NCBI RefSeq assembly: GCF_964355755.1
Contig: NC_092677.1
Coordinates: forward strand, 23,900,101-23,964,100
From: Antedon mediterranea
Taxonomy: Eukaryota; Echinodermata; Crinoidea; Comatulida; Antedonidae
Length of the DNA: 64,000 nucleotides
Reading direction: 5' to 3'
Shown here: positions 23,522-37,159 of the stretch, one piece after another
How positions within the stretch are numbered: position 1 is the stretch's first letter
How the letters are laid out: each line of letters begins with the position of its first letter
Program-made: the position numbers and the translations under genes
Notes under the pieces: generated by a model
The model's database searches: none
The model's input: only the letters and a program-made list of their open reading frames with translations
What the model was told of the DNA's origin: nothing

Positions 23522-26500
23522 TGAGTATATAAGAATTACGTCAAAACATGACGAAAAGTGGAATAAATTAACAAAATGGTGCTTTGTTACGGTATCATAC
23601 GGCAAACATGTACGAACAACTTTTTGACCTTTACAATGTTGATAGCCCACATATTATTGCTGTATATATATATATATACAGTACATGCATACGCTGCTGA
23701 TATAAATGATGATTCAATTATAATTTAGTGGCAATAATGATATGCGCGCGGCGGCTAAAAAATACGTAGGCTTTGCGCACTCGTAAACTCAGTGTGTACA
23801 TCTTGATGCTACTGATGCACTTGTGACTACAGTAGGCCTAGTCATTATCGTATGTGTGAATTAGATAAAGTCAATCAATTTATTTTGGTTTTTACTTTAA
23901 AAATTGTGCTCGATCAGTTTACGTTCCATCTCTCAACCACGAAACCAGATTTTAAAAGACCCCACCCTTCTTTACAGCCTGTATGGGGGTACCATCTCTG
24001 ATAGGATTTATACACAGTTACTGAAAGAATAGCAGAGGATACTACATGGAACCTTGGCGAATTATCTTGACTGATCTAATGCAAAATCAGAGATAAAATC
24101 CTTCCTGTAGCTATTTATATAAACAAATAAAGTGAATTGATAAGCTGCAACATCGTAAACGCTTATCTATGTAGTTATACCGTTACCGTTTTAATATCCA
24201 CTCTCTCAAATCACTTGTTTCATTTTAGTTAGATTGAAATGCTTTGTCTACTCTTTTCATCTTTAATGGTGTAGATGTATTTCGTTTTTTTATCTAGATT
24301 TTTTTTGTCTTTTATCTAGATATGCTATTTTCTTTTTACAGTAAAATTCATCGACATAAAAAAATTTATTTAATTGACGTTATCTTAAACAAAACAATCC
24401 GTCATTAATAAAAACTCATATTTTCCTGTATAATATAGTCAGAATTAGATAGACTCTAATAAAAATGTAATTAAAACTCATCATATTCATACTAAAAACT
24501 CATAAATATATAATACGGTTTCTTGAATAATTATGGTGTCATAAATTTAATAATTTAAATTTAGAAATAATATGAATATATACACAGATTAGAAATTCCT
24601 GCGTTAAAGGGTGACTCCGGGTGTTGTATAGTATTGTTATAAAATACGAACCCTTGCATTGATAGCTAATTCCACTGTTTTTTCCTGACAGCGGTTAAGT
24701 AAACAAGCATCGTAAAAACCTCAATGTTTGTGGTTCTCTTATATACAGTAATTCAAACTTGAAATACATTGAAGAAATATGAATAATTTCACGGAAAAAA
24801 ATATCTTGGGGGAACAATAATATTGGGAGTGGTATGTTTCTTTATAATGGCTACTAAACATTATCACATAGGAGTAAGTCATCAGCCCAAGCTAAGCGGT
24901 CTAGAGACACCAGATATACGGAGCCGTTGGTACAACAAATTTTGGACAAATTAGGAAAAATTCTACATGGTATACTTTTACTGTACCACAGACATCTAAT
25001 GTTTTCGAAACAGTTGAATGGAGGTCATTGACCTCTAACTACCTGATAAACATCGGAATGTGGTCAATAATTAACGGATTCCAATATACCTGAGCTGTAT
25101 GGCCATACTTCCAGGCACACGATTACGTAATGAATAAAGACAGATGGTTTGAGACGAAACCCCAAACCCATAACACGCCTTGTTAGTAACGAGTAATTTA
25201 TACCTTAAGGTGGTCAATGATTCGGTGGTCGATGGAAACAATGCTAGGTTTCGCAGCGCAATGACTTTCAAGCAACGTTATCACAGCGCGCACTCTGTGT
25301 GGCGACGCTTTATTGAGAACCAAGCAGTTTGGTTCAAAATAACACCCATTTTGTCCCAATGGTAACGATTTTGTTGGAGTTGAAACCAAAAATGCAAGTA
25401 CACCGTGTTTAGTTGTTAGTCATGTGTAGTTGACTTGTAGTCCAACAAAAATACGTCAAAATACGAAGAAAGAAAAATTAATTTAACAAATTAAAAAAAG
25501 ACAAAATGTTATAAAGTAATTTACAATATAGTTTCATAAGAGCATGCCAATTTTTAATCAAACTACGATCAATATTAAAAATGATTTATAATATCCCCAT
25601 TAATCATTGGAACAATGGAGTTACAAATATAAATTACAATTGATAAATTAATATAATAATGATATTTACTGGAATTGAGCAGAAAATAGAAACATTTAAA
25701 ACAGATTCAACTATTCTCTATTTTTTTCTTCAAGTTTTTGTTTTTTTCAGCTAACATTGTATTAAGTTAAATATACTTTTTTCACGAGCGCCAACAGAAA
25801 TAGAAAAAAACACTAAAATGATATAACCAAAATTAGAACAGAATTAGAAGAAATGCATATTATTGAGCATGAAAAACAGGAAATATTGTTATTGTTGAAT
25901 ATTTGTTATATCATGTCTCTTTGTGTTTAAATCTATTGGACACATATGTACGAGAACTGATGAACTTTTGTTTTTTTCGTTCATGAATGTTGAGAATAGG
26001 TCTTGTCATGTTATCTAAAAAATATCTTTAAAGGACCCTGGTCAAATTATTAACACACCTGAATTATTTGAACAGATTTAGGAACGAAACACTTGAAAGA
26101 ACAATAGAGCCCGGATTGATTCCGTCCCGTGGCTGCGTCGTTGCATTTTCGATAAACTACGCGTATATTTTGGAAAACTCTATTCGTTCGTTCATTTCGT
26201 TGGTGAAGTTAAAATACATGTAATCAGTTCGTTCATACAATATTGGTATGACATTTTGTTGAAACAGACCGATAACTTTGGCTTTGCTATCTATAAGGAG
26301 AAATCTGAAGAAGATAATGTTAAGATGCTACGGGAACTTCCCTGATTGTTTTAACCTAGATTCTAGAAGCACGCAGGGGAAACAATTGACACACCGTTTG
26401 ATGTTATAGAAACATACTAACAAAAAAAAAGAACGCCTTTGTTAGGTGAAAGCAAACAAACACTTTTATTATGTATTCCAGACAAAGTACCGAAAACGTT

Positions 26501-28237
26501 AATGATTTTAAGTTTGGTAAATGTAATTCATTGTTGTAGCATGGTCCTAAATTAGAGGTCCAATTTATTTATTCCATAGTTGTAGGTAATTCCTTCCTTC
26601 GTTCGTTTGTACGTGGTTTAGTTCCTTGAATGTTGTTTGTATTAGTATAGGCCTATGAGGGCGGTAACTTGTAAATATCTCTCGTATTCAGGCACATTAT
26701 CGATTAAAAGTGAAAATGGTTTTAACAAATTAATTAATAAGCTGTTAAATTGTTTTGAATATCAATATAGAATTTTACAGGTTTAATTATAACTCACCAA
26801 AATTTTACTTTTGGATGTGCAATGTTATTGTTAACAGCAAAATATCACTGAAAATCCAATTAAAACATTAAAGATGTAAACATTTTTCCCCGTAATATTT
26901 TTCAGAATTTTGTTGTGCCTGAGTGCCGTTCAATTGTTCATTCATTCATTCATTTATTATTCAAAATCTATATTCTATTGTACGAAAATGTTGTAGGCTT
27001 AAACATGAGAGGCCCCCAACTGATAACAAAATGATTAAATGGGTTTTTTTTAAATTACAAGAAAAATCGATCGATCGATGCCACAAAAGAGAAAACAAAA
27101 AAATAGATCTATAAATTGTGGAATGTAAGCGATATACTACTGCCTGTACTAGACTTTAGATACTGGAAATTTGTATGTAGGCCTAATATTGCTAACTCTG
27201 TTTATACACTGTAAAATGTTCAGTTGTTTGCTCTTGTTTGATGTTGTTCAAGAGACAAATTAAGATAGGGCATGACATCACCACACTTGATTAATACCAG
27301 TATGACATGAATGTGTGATAAGGGTTCCTTTGGTTCAAGTTATGAAACCATTTTACTTGAGGTCTTTGACTTAGGCTGGCAAACCATGCCGGGTCAGGAG
27401 GTATGCACCTATCTATTGATGAAGAATGATTTTGCGTGGCTGATTGATTCTCTTTAGATGATAATTCTAATGACATATCTATTCTGTCAGTGAATAATGC
27501 TTTTGCTGTTTAGCTGGTACTTGCTAACCCTGTTTGTATCGGACGGTGAAATGGTTGTGTGTATTGCCTAACCGGCCCACCAGCTAGGCCTGTCTTTATC
27601 TATCAGTGAAAAATGGCCCAGTTGCTTTTGTTCTCTCCGATTGTGTCCTTGCTGTTTTAGACATATCGTACCTCTCTTTTTCTATCGGTGTAGGTTTTTT
27701 GCGAGTTAAGCTGTTTCTGGTTAGATTTAAAAAATACACCTGCGCCATCATCAGTGCGCACGGCTTGCTTCGTTCATGATAACTTCACACCTGTGGTGTA
27801 TCATCGTCAGATGTTCTTCTGGTCTCTTATTATTTGAATGTTTTATCTTGTAATCACATTAAAAGAAGAAGCGAATTTCGTATACCGTAAAAATTAAAAC
27901 CTGTCAACATTCACTGACAGCATTCACATGTTATCCGTGAGCGATAACGTCACGTGATCCGTATCTAGGAATTTCTTCTACTGGACAATTATTTTTTATA
28001 TTTTACTTTGACATAACAGTAATTGTTTCCATTATTTATATAATACATAGGCCAATTATAGTTATATTTCGGTGTTTTCAAAATAATATCTGATGAACAT
28101 CTTACTGTACTTAAATCAAATATATAATTTAATTCAGTGTTCTGTAATATTGACAATTTTAATAGCACCCTTGTTTCTTTTTATTAATAATCAAAACTAG
28201 TATATTTGTTTTAATATTTACTTTAGTGTTTTAATAT

Positions 28238-28267
28238 CGTGATTAATGTATCGATACATTAATCACG
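28238..28267. repeat. Perfect 30-bp palindrome
   Basis: CGTGATTAATGTATC is followed directly by its exact complement with no loop. It could extrude as a cruciform or hold a dimeric protein site. Function unknown. Confidence 0.7.
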
Positions 28268-31200
28268 TTCTACCCATTTAAAGTGAACCTTTTATGCATT
28301 GTGACTACTTAGTTTTGTTCTTGTGATAAAATTGATATCTTTAAATAGTTACAGTAATCTAGTACTGCGACGTACGTCTCAATATAAATTCCATCAACTA
28401 GATAGACATAAATAGAATTGATAACAGATTTGTTATTTTAATTTGAAGCTTGCAAAAAGTTAAATGTCAACACAGTATTGTTGTACAGTGGCGCGGGAAC
28501 AATTTTGTGGGGGAGGGGAAGTGGTATGAGAAATATGATTATGACCCGGCTAATGTTTAATACGACTTCAATTGCCACCTGTAAGTCAATAAAATAATAA
28601 TAATGATAGATTTATTGTTGAGCAAAAAACTATTCAACATTTTCTGTAGGCCTAACAATTCAACAATTAAGATTAAGAAACAAAATATATTTTCTGAATA
28701 AATCATTTTCTGCGCGCCATACATTTTCGTCTGTTCTTTATGCTCTTGGAATCGTTTCAATATTTCGGTATAGGCGTGTTTATATTTTACAATATATCAG
28801 TATATTTAGGCCTACATGAAAATATTGTGTTTCTTAACATTCAATTTCTTTATTATAATCAGGGAAGAGTCAAAATATTCTTTACTCTTTCTGAAGGGGT
28901 TATTTTATGAATTGTTGGCGTGGTCTAAATTAATTGTCTATTGACCGATAGTTAAACACGAAAGCTTCTGTTTGTTTTTTATACCACAAAGCCTACAGCT
29001 TTAAGCTTGCCAAACTGCATTCAAGTAGAATACGAGATGAAATTGCTAGGCCTATTTCCACACAAATTGTAACACTCGCATCGTCTCTACACTTGACTTC
29101 ATGGGTGGTAAAGAAATCAACCATGATTGATTGATCAAGGAGGTCACCACCCTAAACAATAATTCTTTAGCACTTATATCCAACAGTTTCATTTTTAGTT
29201 GTGAAATTATTAAAACGATAAATTCATTATTTATAAAAATGCTGTAAAAGTAAGGAGGAAAATGTAAAAACGATAAAGAGGAAACAAACAACTTAATTGT
29301 GCAGTATAGTAAAAATTCATAGTATACTATTGAACATAATACTGTTTTTATATTGTGTTGCGTGCAGAATTAATAATAGTAATAATACATATTTCTATAC
29401 CCGATTAAAAACACCAACTAACCCAATGGAAATAATATACAGTATATTACAATGAACATTTCATTTTAAATTATTTACATACATCCGGTATTTAGTGTAC
29501 GGTATTAGTTTAGGTTCTAGACTGAATTTCAACTTAGAATTAATAAAAGATAAATATTTTGGCGCACATGGCGTTTTATATGTATAATACTTAAAAGATT
29601 AACCGTGTTCACACGACCAGTTATAATCATTCTACTGTATCTAGTTCTGTTGTCATTATTTATTTGTAAAAACAAGTTTCTTCAAGGGTGATTCTTTTTT
29701 CTTTAAACAGGAATGCGCAACATGCAGAATACTCAGGAACTAACAGAAAGTCCAACAATGTGTGAACGCAAGTTTATGTTATCTCACCACCCTAATACAA
29801 CGTCGATACACCACACAGGCAATGTCGGTTCATACTACGCACAGTGTGAACGGACCTAATGGAAAAAGACAGTTACAAATATAATCAAACACTTTTGTGT
29901 CATGATGCTATACACATAGTATATGAATGCGCCAAATGGAAAGAGTGAATGCTGAAAAAAAACCTTAGCGACGATACCGGTTAAGGCACCATGCTCGTGT
30001 GAATGGGCCTTAAAGATTTAACGAAATCTACGTTAGTGGTGACTGGTCGTCATAATTGGTAGGGAGAAATCACATTCAGATAATGTTATGCTCAATGTGA
30101 ACAGACTCGACCGTAATTGAAACGCAAAAAGTAGAAAAAAGAAAACAGTAGGCCTAAAGAAGAAACATACAGTACAGTAGTTGCTAACGATGAACCTGGC
30201 ACAGTGTTTCGCTATGGGGACTGCTTTCACCAATTATCAGGCCTAGGAATTATGAAAATGTGTTTTTTAAAGGCAAAACATTACCATGTAACTAATACGT
30301 AGTTTCACAGTATTACATGTTAAGAAATGCCCAATGTTATATATTTCTTTCAATGTTGAACCCAAAACATTCCGTGTATGTAGGCGGTGATTGTGACCCT
30401 CTTTCATATTTTTAAAAGAAGGTGTTAGTTATAGATTAAAGTCAGTATTAAAATGATGATTAAAGTGTGCATTATAATAATGCTTTACATTGGTATATAA
30501 ACTATTATGTTATTTTGTTAAATCTATATTATAAAAAAGAAGAAATGTCGATGTTATATGTAATTACACATTTGCATAACTTAAAATTAAACAGATTAAA
30601 ATATTTCTTAAGAGGCTATCGGTTCTCAGAATGTTTCAATATTATCATGATTATTATAAAACCAAAGACATCATATTACTGTATAGTGAATTTTATACTG
30701 ATACGACGGATTCTATGGAATGACAACAATATAGTGTGTTTTTTTTTTAATTAGGTAGAAGTATTTTGAGACAACACTTAATGGTGTTCGGGAGAAACAG
30801 TTTTTGAACGGTATCAATACATTGTGTTTTACAAAACAAAGTGACGTAATAGAATGTTCCGCAATTAAAAAACTACAACAAGTAGTTTAAATATATTATT
30901 CATCGAGTATTGTAACTACAAATACAAACTGTTAAAGTAACTATTTTATATAAACTGTTAAAATTAAAGGTGTTTTTTTTTTACCAAACCTCAAATAGGT
31001 GATTTCTATCAAGGTTTTTATTACTATATTTAAAAACGTATTCTATTATCCGATTGTAATTTAGTGATTGGTACAGCTGAGAACCAAATGTTTTGAATGT
31101 GCAGTTTAAAACTTCATATTATTATTCACGTATTTAGTCATAATGATTTTTTAAACGTCTCTAACGTCAGAATCGACGTTGACGCGTCAACAAAGTGGTG

Positions 31201-31453
31201 CCATTGTATATAATATATCAGCTGGTTATCGTTTATTGCGTTATCACTTATATAAGGCAAGATATAAATATTAATTCAGTTATTTTCCCCGGGTAATTTG
31301 ATTCTATTAATGAACGATCCCATGGCATTGCCATTTTCTTCACCCGTTCAAAGGGTGTGTATTATATCTCCCTGTTATTATCACTGACGATTCGAACTGA
31401 ATTAGAATAAAACAATCGTGGGGTTGATGAGTTTTATGTCTGTGTATGCTTCA

Positions 31454-31610
31454 TTAAGCTCCGTCTACACTTATTAAATGTTATGTGATATGCTCATATA
31501 TGGACATGATGATGTCATATCACCACCACATTTGGGCATACTACTGTACTACCATATTTGGGTACATCACACTTTTTTGGTTAAACTGTGATAGTGTAGA
31601 CGGAGCTTTA
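31454..31610. mobile_element. Palindromic MITE family B, copy 1
   Basis: Left end TTAAGCTCCGTCTACAC, right end GATAGTGTAGACGGAGCTTTA. The middle holds ATATGGACATGATGATGTCA and ACCATATTTGGGTACATCAC. Same family as the copies at 35073, 39778, 53147 and 53351. Confidence 0.7.
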
Positions 31611-32564
31611 TATTGTTTTTTTAGATTTATGTAAAATATCATATGTATACCATGTGTAAACGCGTTGATGATGATGACGTGGATTGATGTTAGATGTATG
31701 TATTTCTTTTTATGACGCATCATATCAACGGAAATTATTGAACATTATAAGAGCTTTCTTAGTTAAAATTATTTAGATTCAATTACAACTAAGCAATATA
31801 TGCCGTATCAAAGTAGTAAAACTAGATTTCTTTTTCTGTGTATAGTGGCTATAGAAATAAACATAAATTTCACCAACATGACTATTTTTGTCTTTTGTTC
31901 ATACTATATATCAACAAAATTCGTTTTAGACTAAAAAATTATAGACAACGTCTTACAAAAGTCAAATGGAGAAATAAGTTAACTTACTTACTTAATGAGT
32001 AATATTATCTTTGGTAATAGTAATCAGTACAGTCTTGTTTATTTTCAATTAATTTATGTAATTTTTTTCTGTGGACCAGCAAAAAAAAAATATTTTTAGA
32101 CAATACAACAATGATGAATAATTTTATTAATTTGCCTACTAATTAAATGAGATTAAAACATCTCACAATTCATTCATTTGTTATTGATATAGAATAGGCC
32201 TATTACAATTTGACAGAGACGATAATTATATTAGTTATATTAGTTATCAATCAATTATATAAAATATAATATTTTTTATAATTATATATCTTGGTAACTT
32301 TATTTGATTTCAATCATTAAAAAAAAATTAAAAGCAAATACAAATTGATAGCAACCAAGAAACCTGAATTGGGGATATTTTCAACATCAATTTAAATCCG
32401 CATAGGCCTACTCTTATGCAAAATGTCAAATGCTGTTGTAATAGAGCCTCTATTAACGGAACACCAAGTGTTTTTCTAATATTTCCACATGAATCAGGTT
32501 GGCCGTAATAAAACAATATTTTACATTCGTTTCTCAGAAAAGTTACCTCTCTTTTATGTCCCTA

Positions 32565-32635
32565 GAGAGTTATTTCCCATCGTTAGTTAAATAGGGGTGT
32601 TCCCTAAAAGGTCCCGGTAACGTTATAACTTTATT
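32565..32635 (-). mobile_element. CAGTAGAACC-type repeat, fragment
   Basis: On the minus strand, ACCGGGACCTTTTAGGGAAC then ACCCCTATTTAACTAACG. Same family as 20335 by pattern. Confidence 0.3.
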
Positions 32636-33602
32636 ATATACAGGTCATTGGCCCGAATATAAAATACAGTATAAATAATTTACGATAAAATAAATACTGT
32701 GTGTGTTAAATATTGCTTTCTCTTTTAACGTAAACGAACAAGATTAATGGTTTCCTTTTTACTTGACATTTTTTTATTTATCTATTTTTTTAAACATGAT
32801 TAGATTATACAGGATAAAGTAATTCAGAAATAATGTGGTACAATTAGTTTTCAATAGAGTCCTGTTTAAAACAATAACACCTTAGGCATACTTAACTAAA
32901 AAGGAAAGGTTAAACTATAGAACAATTAGGCCTAGATCAATATCGATAAGGAATATGAAAAATTAGAAAACTATGTTTTGTAGAGGCCTACAGTAATACA
33001 ATTTGAAACTATGAATGGAAGTACAGTAACATTGTTGCATTTGGATAGTTGTTTTATTCCATTAACAAAATAAATACAGTATGCCAAATATCCAAATACC
33101 TAATTTGCATATTAAGAAAGACATACGACCAAGGCAATCCTTGTAGTAAGGTGGATGCAAACCAAATGGCATAACTTGTATGACTGTTATTTAGCGAATC
33201 AAGCAATTAGGTATTACTGGTATTCCTACGTGGTAGGTGTGACGGATACAGGTGAGTTTTCAAGGATAATTTGACAATTCTGGAGGACATTTTTAGGCCT
33301 AGGTATGGGTGATAAATAAGTTTGATATACGCCTAGGCCAGGGTGTGAATGATTATGACAAGGTTTACGAGGCTTAGGTGTAAATGGTCATCATGACATT
33401 TGAGTTCATTTTAAGAGGCATAGGCGGGGACACAGGTGTAAAACGGTAAACAATGTCATTTATAGTATAGAGGAGAAGAGTAAAATGTGTTACTCTTCCA
33501 TGAACATAGCAACGTGTGTTTGTGAAGGTGATAGTTGGAATCACCGGCCTCCCCACGCCCTGCCCCACCTTCTCTCCTGAGTTTCCAGGCCTGCAATGTT
33601 GA

Positions 33603-33822
33603 ATGTGTGGGGAAAACGCGGCGAATGTATGGGAAAACGGTGAATGTGTGGAGAAGCAATGAATGTGTGGAGAAGCGGTGAATGTGTGGAGAAGCGGCGA
33701 ATGTGTGGAGATGCGGCGAATGTGTGGAGATGCGGCGAATGTGTGGAGATGCGGCGAATGTGTGGAGATGCGGCGAATGTGTGGAGATGCGGCGAATGTA
33801 CGGAGATGTGGCGAAATGCATG
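33603..33822. repeat. 19-bp minisatellite, about 11 copies
   Basis: Unit GCGAATGTGTGGAGATGCG, with a graded series of variants: GGGGAAAACG at the left, GGAGAAGCG in the middle, and nearly identical GGAGATGCG units at the right. The unit is 19 bp (not a multiple of 3) and lacks stops in four of the six frames, so it creates several overlapping open frames (for example minus strand 33374-33913, with a HTSPHLHTFAASP-type repeat). These are by-products, not genes. Confidence 0.85.
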
Positions 33823-34620
33823 ACAGGCCTGTAACACTTGGAATCGTCCGACATACATAATTAATAGCAATATTATTTGTATACAGGCGTAATATATTTT
33901 GAATTTCTGTCATCTGTTGAAATGTTTTTTATGTCCCCTCTTCATGCGGTCACCTCAAATGTGGCAAATTATTAACTCTATGGAAACCCTTCTTGACACG
34001 CATGATGAAAAGTTAACATTTACTGAAATCATAACTTGATGTTATGTATATCATACACATAACAATCCATACTTATTACTAGTATATTTATTTTTGTATG
34101 AAGAAAATTCGTTCGTTTCTTTTATATTTACATATAACACATTTTTATCAGATACAGTATACTCTGACTATCAAACAATATAGGCCTAAATAATACGTAT
34201 AAATTACACGGGATTTTTAAAAAATTCAAACAAAGTTTATCTATTGTGAAAGACTGATATTAATCTGTTGACTTCATTATTTTGAACGAACAGTTGAAAT
34301 AATACTTCTATTAATCATTCATTATGAACGAAATCAAGTAACGGATGTATTACATTCGAGAATATGGCGTAAATTAACACTAGTAAATCATGTACAATCA
34401 GTGTGGTTGGGATTTGATTATGATTATTCTATCATATTCAGGTAAACTATTTAATTTTAACAGTATTTTCTTCATGTATTAAAAGCTTTTAAAATTGAGA
34501 AAGATTCTGAGTCAGCGTACAAAAGGTATTCTAAATTTTAAGATTAATGGTATTATAAAAAAAAAAGATTCAATAAATGTTATATTCAAATATTATTCCA
34601 AAAAATATTATAATATTATT

Positions 34621-35055
34621 CAAAAATTATGTAACTTTGATTTGTAAAGATCATTGTCGCCAAATAGTCATTCCTCAAAGTAAATCAATGCAATAATAGT
34701 TCCCTCTTTAAAAAAAAAATCTTTAAGTTAATAATAATAACATTATTTGCTATAAATTTACTGCTAATTAAGCCATAAACTTTACATTTTTTATAAATAT
34801 TGTTTTTTTATTATTTTTTTTACAAAAATTATGTAACTTTGATTTGTAAAGATCATTGTCGCTAAATAGTCATTCCTCATGAATCAATGCATTAATAGTT
34901 CCCTCTTCTTTAAAAAAATAAATAAATCTTTAAGTTAATAATAATAACATTATTTGCTATCAATTTACTGTTAATTTAGACACAAACTTTACATTTTTTA
35001 AATATTGTTTTTTTATTATTTTTTTACAAAAATTATGTAACTTTGATTTGTTTAT
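34621..35055. repeat. Tandem repeat, about 203-bp unit, 2.1 copies
   Basis: Units start at 34621, 34823 and 35027 (partial), each with CAAAAATTATGTAACTTTGA. Inside are TCATTGTCGC, AATAGTTCCCTCTT and ACATTATTTGCTAT. The array ends just before MITE copy B2 at 35073. Confidence 0.8.
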
Positions 35056-35072
35056 TATTTTTTAGACCTATA

Positions 35073-35258
35073 TTAAGCTCTATCTACACTATCAAACTAG
35101 TTTTACAAAAGTGATGTGCCCAAATATGGTAGTGACATGCCCAAATATGATAGTGGTATGCCCAAAAATGGTAGTAATATGACATCATCATGTCCATTTA
35201 TGGGTACATCACATTTGTTTGTCGCATAAAGTTTGATAGTGTATAGATAAAGCATTAA
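35073..35258. mobile_element. Palindromic MITE family B, copy 2, TTAA at both ends
   Basis: TTAAGCTCTATCTACACTAT at the left pairs with GTTTGATAGTGTATAGATAA..GCATTAA at the right. TTAA lies at 35073-35076 and 35255-35258. TTAA targets are characteristic of piggyBac-type transposition, so this is probably a non-autonomous piggyBac-like element. The middle has three partial repeats of GCCCAAATATGGTAGT. Confidence 0.7.
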
Positions 35259-35991
35259 ACAATTTGTATCAGTATTCTTAACTTTTTCTTCTTTTATCTT
35301 GATTATTTCATAATAATACTAATATAAGTATTCCTTTATTGTTACCATTTAAAGAATGTCGGGATACCTATAATGACGTGTTTAACGACCAAAGACCTTG
35401 TGTTCTCTTGCTTTCAATGGAGGGAAGTTGTTTCCCATTAAAGACTACTGAAAATCCAGGTACGTGGTAAAATATCACTTCAGCAGTATACAAGCCAAAA
35501 CCAAGGCAAAACAAACAGGCTACTTGTTTTTCCGTATCAGGGGGCTTTGGTCATAAGTGATAAGAGGCTAGCCCACCCAAAAAGTTGTATCGTCTAAGGT
35601 GGGCCATTAAATAATCTGTTGGGTGCAATAACATGAGCACATTACATTATGAGTCCAATAATATTATGCCTAGAATAATTTTACTGAATTACAGTAGTTA
35701 TAGTCAACAAAACCAACTTTGTCGATTGGAAACTATCACGCTAAATTCAATCATTTAAGGGAAATATTATTGTACTATCCTATTAACTTTGTTCCCCATT
35801 TATTTTGATAGGAAGATGTAAAATAAGACCCGTTTTTGTTTTCTTTATTGGATCATTATTTTTAAATATCGCATTTATACCTGATGGTTTTCATAAAGAT
35901 AAATGATTTTGTTTGTAACTAATATCCAATAGGCTGATGCTTGTATTATTCACATAATGTATGTAAAAAATATTAATGTATAATTACAATA

Positions 35992-36112
35992 TACAGTCCT
36001 ATTAAGGGGACACCTTTTGGACCAAAGACATTATGAGGTACTCCTATTCAGGGGACACTATCAGCAAACCGAGATTTTCCCCTTAATAATGAGGTTTTCT
36101 CGGGGAAACAAA
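35992..36112 (+). mobile_element. CAGTAGAACC-type repeat, truncated end
   Basis: ACAGTCCTATTAAGGGGACACC, then a second imperfect unit TACTCCTATTCAGGGGACAC, then CCCCTTAATAATGAGG. Same family pattern, partly duplicated inside. Confidence 0.3.
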
Positions 36113-36396
36113 TATACTAAAATTAACAATAATTGATCTGGACTCAAAGAATTGAAACTTTCAGCGTATGTTTCACCAATGAAAACTATCAAGCAGAGAA
36201 AATTAACTAATAATGATATATATTTATATAATTGTTAGTTGGTCTTTTTGTTGTTTTTAGTAAAAATATTGTCCTTAATTAGCTGCAACGTTAAGTAAGT
36301 ATGTTTCCATTGATTTACAAATGACCCTGAATAATAATATTGTGAAGCGCTTATATGGGCTTTATTAAGCCCTAGCGTATTAAAAGACTGAATATA

Positions 36397-36541
36397 TTAA
36401 AGATATATTGTCTCCCAAAAACATGAAAAATTAAATCAGATTTTGAAAAGCTTATTTTGTAGTTTTAATAAAGTTAATCACTTCCTCATGAAAAAAAAAG
36501 TGTTGTAAACATTATTTTTCAGGGGGTCAATACATCTTTAA
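36397..36541. mobile_element. MITE family A, short copy (145 bp), TTAA at both ends
   Basis: Left end TTAAAGATATATTGTCTCCC, right end GGGGGTCAATACATCTTTAA. TTAA at 36397-36400 and 36538-36541. An internally deleted member of the family whose longer copy is at 44947-45299; probably piggyBac-like. Confidence 0.7.
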
Positions 36542-36881
36542 TGTCTAAAGTTTCGACTGTGGGTCATTGGTCGAAGTGTTTAATGACAAAGCTTTACGAA
36601 TTAGAAATTATATTAGGCCTACAGTAGTTGGATTCATCTTCCTTAGTCACACCTATAAATCAGTTTATTTCTAGGTTCAATTTAATATGTCAGTTAATTC
36701 ATGACTCCATAGCGTTATTAATCCATTAGATTTGTCAAAATAAATAAATTGAGTTTCTAATCTTGATCTTTCATGTTTAAAATACATGATCGATTTCACT
36801 CAATCCTCGGAACTTGGTTATATATAGTTTTCTCCTGTACATGTATCATATTAATATTCGATAATATAGGCTATAGCGTTA

Positions 36882-37040
36882 CAAGCGTTTTACACCGCGT
36901 GTCTCGTCCCACGTAGAATCTGTATCCTGAGCGGCTTTCGGTTCAGACCGCGTAAATGGTCATCATCAAGAAATTGATATGTTTTGTTTTCCGCTTATCG
37001 TTTACCGCGCTACCGCTCGTCTGTGTATGGCTTTTACATG
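36882..37040. mobile_element. Possible relative of the MITE at 10753
   Basis: Shares TACCGCTCGTCTGTGTA with the right part of the element at 10753-10923 and has TTTTACACCGCGTG at the left, in an otherwise GC-richer patch. Ends not clearly defined. Confidence 0.35.
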
Positions 37041-37159
37041 ATACAGGTATGAGATAATAATTTTTACCGAATATTCCTATAATGATATGGAATAATAATA
37101 AATGGAGAAAAACTGAATTTATAATGTTAATACTTGTTTCGGTGATTGGTCTGTTACAA

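Larger units (their letters stand above)
22274..31453. other. Intergenic, only small repeats
   Basis: Contains the 27-bp tandem repeat (23433) and the perfect palindrome (28238). A possible AAGGCC-type element lies at about 29840-30015 (ends GTGTGAATGGGCCTTAA). No gene recognised. Confidence 0.45.

Noticed and set aside
33374-33913. Minus-strand open frame of 179 codons with HTSPHLHTFAASP repeats
   Set aside because: Produced by the 19-bp minisatellite, which is open in several frames. No conserved domain; overlapping frames are equally long.
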